DNA of 43,055 nucleotides from contig JAAVZE010000134.1 of assembly GCA_022791495.1 (NCBI GenBank), positions 1 to 43,055 on the forward strand, written 5' to 3'. Each line of letters begins with the position of its first letter. The first letter of the stretch is position 1. The notes below the pieces were generated by a model. It searched no databases and was not told the DNA's origin. It was given only the letters and a program-made list of their open reading frames with translations. The stretch is from Eubacterium sp. (GTDB taxonomy: Bacteria > Bacillota > Clostridia > Lachnospirales > Lachnospiraceae). The translations under genes and the position numbers were made by a program. Of the stretch, positions 40,984 to 43,055 are shown one piece after another.

Positions 40984-42692
40984 ACGAAGTTTTAGCCGTC
41001 ATTTTATCAATGTCACTGTCCGGTGGAATTGTGATTATCATGCTGTATCTTGTGTTACTGTTGTTTGGAAAGAAATTTTGCAGACAATGGCAGTACTATA
41101 TTTGGATGATAGCCATTATCCGGCTTTTACTTCCTTTTGCTCCACAACAAAATTTGATGAATGAGCTGTTCCAATCTGCAAAGCCGCCAATTAGTGGTAT
41201 AGACAATTCTTCCTTGGAAGGATTGCAGAATGAACAAACGCCAACGGAAGACTTCAAAACAAATGTTATCCAGTCGGAGAATACAGAAGATGAAAAAGGT
41301 AATATACAATCATCGGAAATCAATTATGGAATAACAGATGAAACTGTGGATGAAGTAACTAACAAAGAGCTGACAGGAAAACCGTATGTTTTATCAGATA
41401 TTGTCTGTCAATATTTATGGCTTATCTGGTTGTTGCCTGCAATTATTCTATTTGCAAGGAAAATATTAACATACGAAAAAAAATTGCAATATATTCGTGC
41501 GGGGAGTAAAGAGGTACAAGATATTGTTTTGCTGGAAGAATTTGATAAATTGCTGGAGAAAAATCATGTCAAAAGAAGGATGGCGCTTTCTGTAAACAGC
41601 ATGATAAGATCTCCTATTATGATTGGCTTATTCAATCCTTGTATTATCCTTTCCACAACCCAAATGACGGTTTTGGAGTTTCGGCATACTATTTCACATG
41701 AGCTGGTACATTATAGAAGGAGAGATATCCTGTATAAATGGCTGATACAGATTGTTGTCTGTATACATTGGTTTAATCCTCTTTTGTACATGATGGAACG
41801 GAGTATAAACAGGGCTTGTGAGCTTTCTTGTGATGAGGCGGTAATATGGAACTTAGATAAACAGGAGCGATATGCCTATGGAGATACTTTATTGCGGGCG
41901 GCGGGAAGAAACGTAAAATACAAATTGCCTGTATCGCCTATTGCATTTAGTGATAGCAAAAAAAATTTAAAAGAAAGGTTAGGTGCAATTATGAATTTTA
42001 AAAAATTATCGAAAGTAACTTACATAACAATGTTTTCTTTAACAATAATATTGTTTGTCTGCTCATCTTGTATGGGGGTATATGCAGCAACAAAACGGAA
42101 TGTTGCTGTAACAGACAAATCTAAAGCAAAAACAACATCTTCCAATTCTGTGCAGACACCTCATTCCGTTGTGTATAAAAATGGAGAATATTTTATCCTT
42201 TTTGATAATGCAGGGGAAAAAGATATACCCGGTTCAACTGGACCAGACTACGGAGTGACTTTTAGTGCCGTGTGGCCGGATGCCTATGTTAGTTTTAACA
42301 GTTATTACGTCAACAAAAATCTCAGTAGTAAAATCAAAAAAGAAGGTAAATATATGCAAAACAAGGGATGGCTTACAAAAAAAGAAGCCAATGCAATTAT
42401 TGATGTGGCGCTTAAGGTACAGCAGGGCGATACGAACGGCTTTAAAACGGACAAACAAGAAAAAGAATATACCAAGTGGAATATTACGATAAAAAATGGT
42501 GTTTATTATTATAAAAACAAGCGCATCCGTATTCTTATGGACACAAGAAAAGACCGTTCCTTTAAAAATTTCAGTTATGATAAGAAAGGAAAAGTAGATG
42601 TAAAGGTTATAAGAAACAGTGATAATAAAATTACCAAGGTCAAATATCTGTCTAAGAAAAAAGCACAAGAAATTTTAGAAGATTTAAAATAA
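40980..42692 (+). CDS. M56 family (BlaR1-like) membrane metalloprotease with a non-penicillin-binding sensor
   Basis: 570 residues. Membrane segments at about 5-29, 38-54, 139-160 and 345-368. The zinc protease motif is HELVH at 240-244 with a downstream ligand in CELSCDEAV (E281). The C-terminal 200 residues, presumably outside the cell, are Lys/Tyr/Asn-rich and lack the SxxK, SxN and KTG motifs of the BlaR1 penicillin-binding domain. So the signal is probably not a beta-lactam bound in the usual way. It should sense an unknown ligand and trigger loss of the BlaI-like repressor. No beta-lactamase or other target gene adjoins the pair. Confidence 0.88.
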   Translation: MNEVLAVILSMSLSGGIVIIMLYLVLLLFGKKFCRQWQYYIWMIAIIRLLLPFAPQQNLMNELFQSAKPPISGIDNSSLEGLQNEQTPTEDFKTNVIQSENTEDEKGNIQSSEINYGITDETVDEVTNKELTGKPYVLSDIVCQYLWLIWLLPAIILFARKILTYEKKLQYIRAGSKEVQDIVLLEEFDKLLEKNHVKRRMALSVNSMIRSPIMIGLFNPCIILSTTQMTVLEFRHTISHELVHYRRRDILYKWLIQIVVCIHWFNPLLYMMERSINRACELSCDEAVIWNLDKQERYAYGDTLLRAAGRNVKYKLPVSPIAFSDSKKNLKERLGAIMNFKKLSKVTYITMFSLTIILFVCSSCMGVYAATKRNVAVTDKSKAKTTSSNSVQTPHSVVYKNGEYFILFDNAGEKDIPGSTGPDYGVTFSAVWPDAYVSFNSYYVNKNLSSKIKKEGKYMQNKGWLTKKEANAIIDVALKVQQGDTNGFKTDKQEKEYTKWNITIKNGVYYYKNKRIRILMDTRKDRSFKNFSYDKKGKVDVKVIRNSDNKITKVKYLSKKKAQEILEDLK

Positions 42693-42757
42693 TAACTCAC
42701 TTTTGTCTTTTGGATTTATACTGTTGTTTTATTCTTTTGAGGCGAGTAATAAATAAG

Positions 42758-42802
42758 GGAAAACACATAAAATTTCGTAATATGAAATTCTAAGTGTTTT
42801 CC
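42758..42802. terminator. Terminator between convergent genes
   Basis: GGAAAACAC (42758-42766) pairs with GTGTTTTCC (42794-42802), with further AATTTC/GAAATT pairing inside. T-rich sequence follows on both sides, stronger leftwards (TTTTCCCTTATTTATT). It separates the M56 gene from the leftward gene at 42820. Confidence 0.5.
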
Positions 42803-42819
42803 TTCGTTTCTTTGGTTTA

Positions 42820-43055
42820 TCATACATCTAAGCTGTCTTTAGCGTCTATAAATATCTGCATTTCGTTATTTAGATAAAGCCTTGCATATTCAAGTGGATT
42901 GTCTATTGCCATAGCATTTAGCACATGATCCGTCCATGCTGTGGTCTTTAATCCTTCTTCTGCCTTGTTACAGTCAATCCGTAATATGTAGCCATCAAAT
43001 GTAGTAATATCAATACTGTTATGGTACATATTGTAACTTGCATGTATCAATCTCA
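42820..43055 (-). CDS. Small DUF6061-like protein (start codon one base outside the window)
   Basis: 78 residues if the start is an ATG whose first base lies at 43056: the last window bases read TG-AGA-TTG-ATA on the minus strand, giving (M)RLIHASYNMYHNSIDI. The ending has NPLEYARLYLNNEMQIFI. Both parts resemble DUF6061 proteins, small unexplained proteins common on integrative elements of gut Clostridia. No membrane or catalytic features. Family assignment is from recall and is moderate. Confidence 0.6.
   Translation of the reverse strand, partial: RLIHASYNMYHNSIDITTFDGYILRIDCNKAEEGLKTTAWTDHVLNAMAIDNPLEYARLYLNNEMQIFIDAKDSLDV

Overview
The window looks like chromosome of a motile Gram-positive anaerobe of the class Clostridia, most probably a Lachnospiraceae. 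The evidence is the flagellar gene order with FliW and CsrA, two adjacent FlgK-type genes, strong AGGAGG ribosome sites, an FMN riboswitch ahead of ribD-ribE-ribBA-ribH, and a Tn916-type integrase and excisionase. Genus cannot be fixed from the sequence alone. Almost all of the first 33 kb is transcribed leftwards (minus strand).

Flagellar region (1-14346). Read in the direction of transcription, a sigma-28-type promoter at 14320-14346 drives flgM-flgN-flgK-flgK2-flgL-fliW-csrA, which ends at an intrinsic terminator. A second sigma-28 promoter, partly built from that terminator, drives flaG-fliD-fliS-fliT-like and then a glycosylation set: a Maf-type flagellin glycosyltransferase, an unrecognised 75-residue protein and a NeuC-type sugar epimerase. 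A third sigma-28 promoter leads to the flagellin gene, cut by the left edge. Its leader carries a GGA-loop hairpin plus a GGA-containing ribosome site, the expected target of the CsrA/FliW switch encoded in the same cluster.

Housekeeping region (14351-33033). Topoisomerase IV genes parE-parC have their own promoter and a strongly folded leader. Next come an autoregulated ECF sigma factor with a DUF4179-type membrane partner, a MarR regulator with a MATE pump whose promoter is embedded in inverted operators, and a diaminopimelate decarboxylase on the plus strand. A long leftward set follows: the riboflavin genes under an FMN riboswitch, a small radical SAM protein, a CE1-like esterase, a hotdog thioesterase, and a MoxR-DUF58-DUF4129 trio.

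Accessory region (33060-43055). This part is visibly richer in A+T. It holds a cytidine deaminase with an exo/endonuclease-family protein, two gene remnants, and an integrative mobilizable element: integrase, XRE repressor, excisionase and MobV relaxase. Between excisionase and relaxase lie about 780 noncoding bases packed with structure. There is a nested stem-loop, a mirror-symmetric array of TGTAG boxes on an 11-bp grid, a second helically phased array of TGCCYGCAC boxes, and a twin hairpin resembling an oriT. This stretch is the strongest candidate for something undescribed. To its right are a BlaI-like repressor and an M56 (BlaR1-like) membrane protease with no recognisable penicillin-binding domain, and then a small DUF6061-like gene at the right edge.
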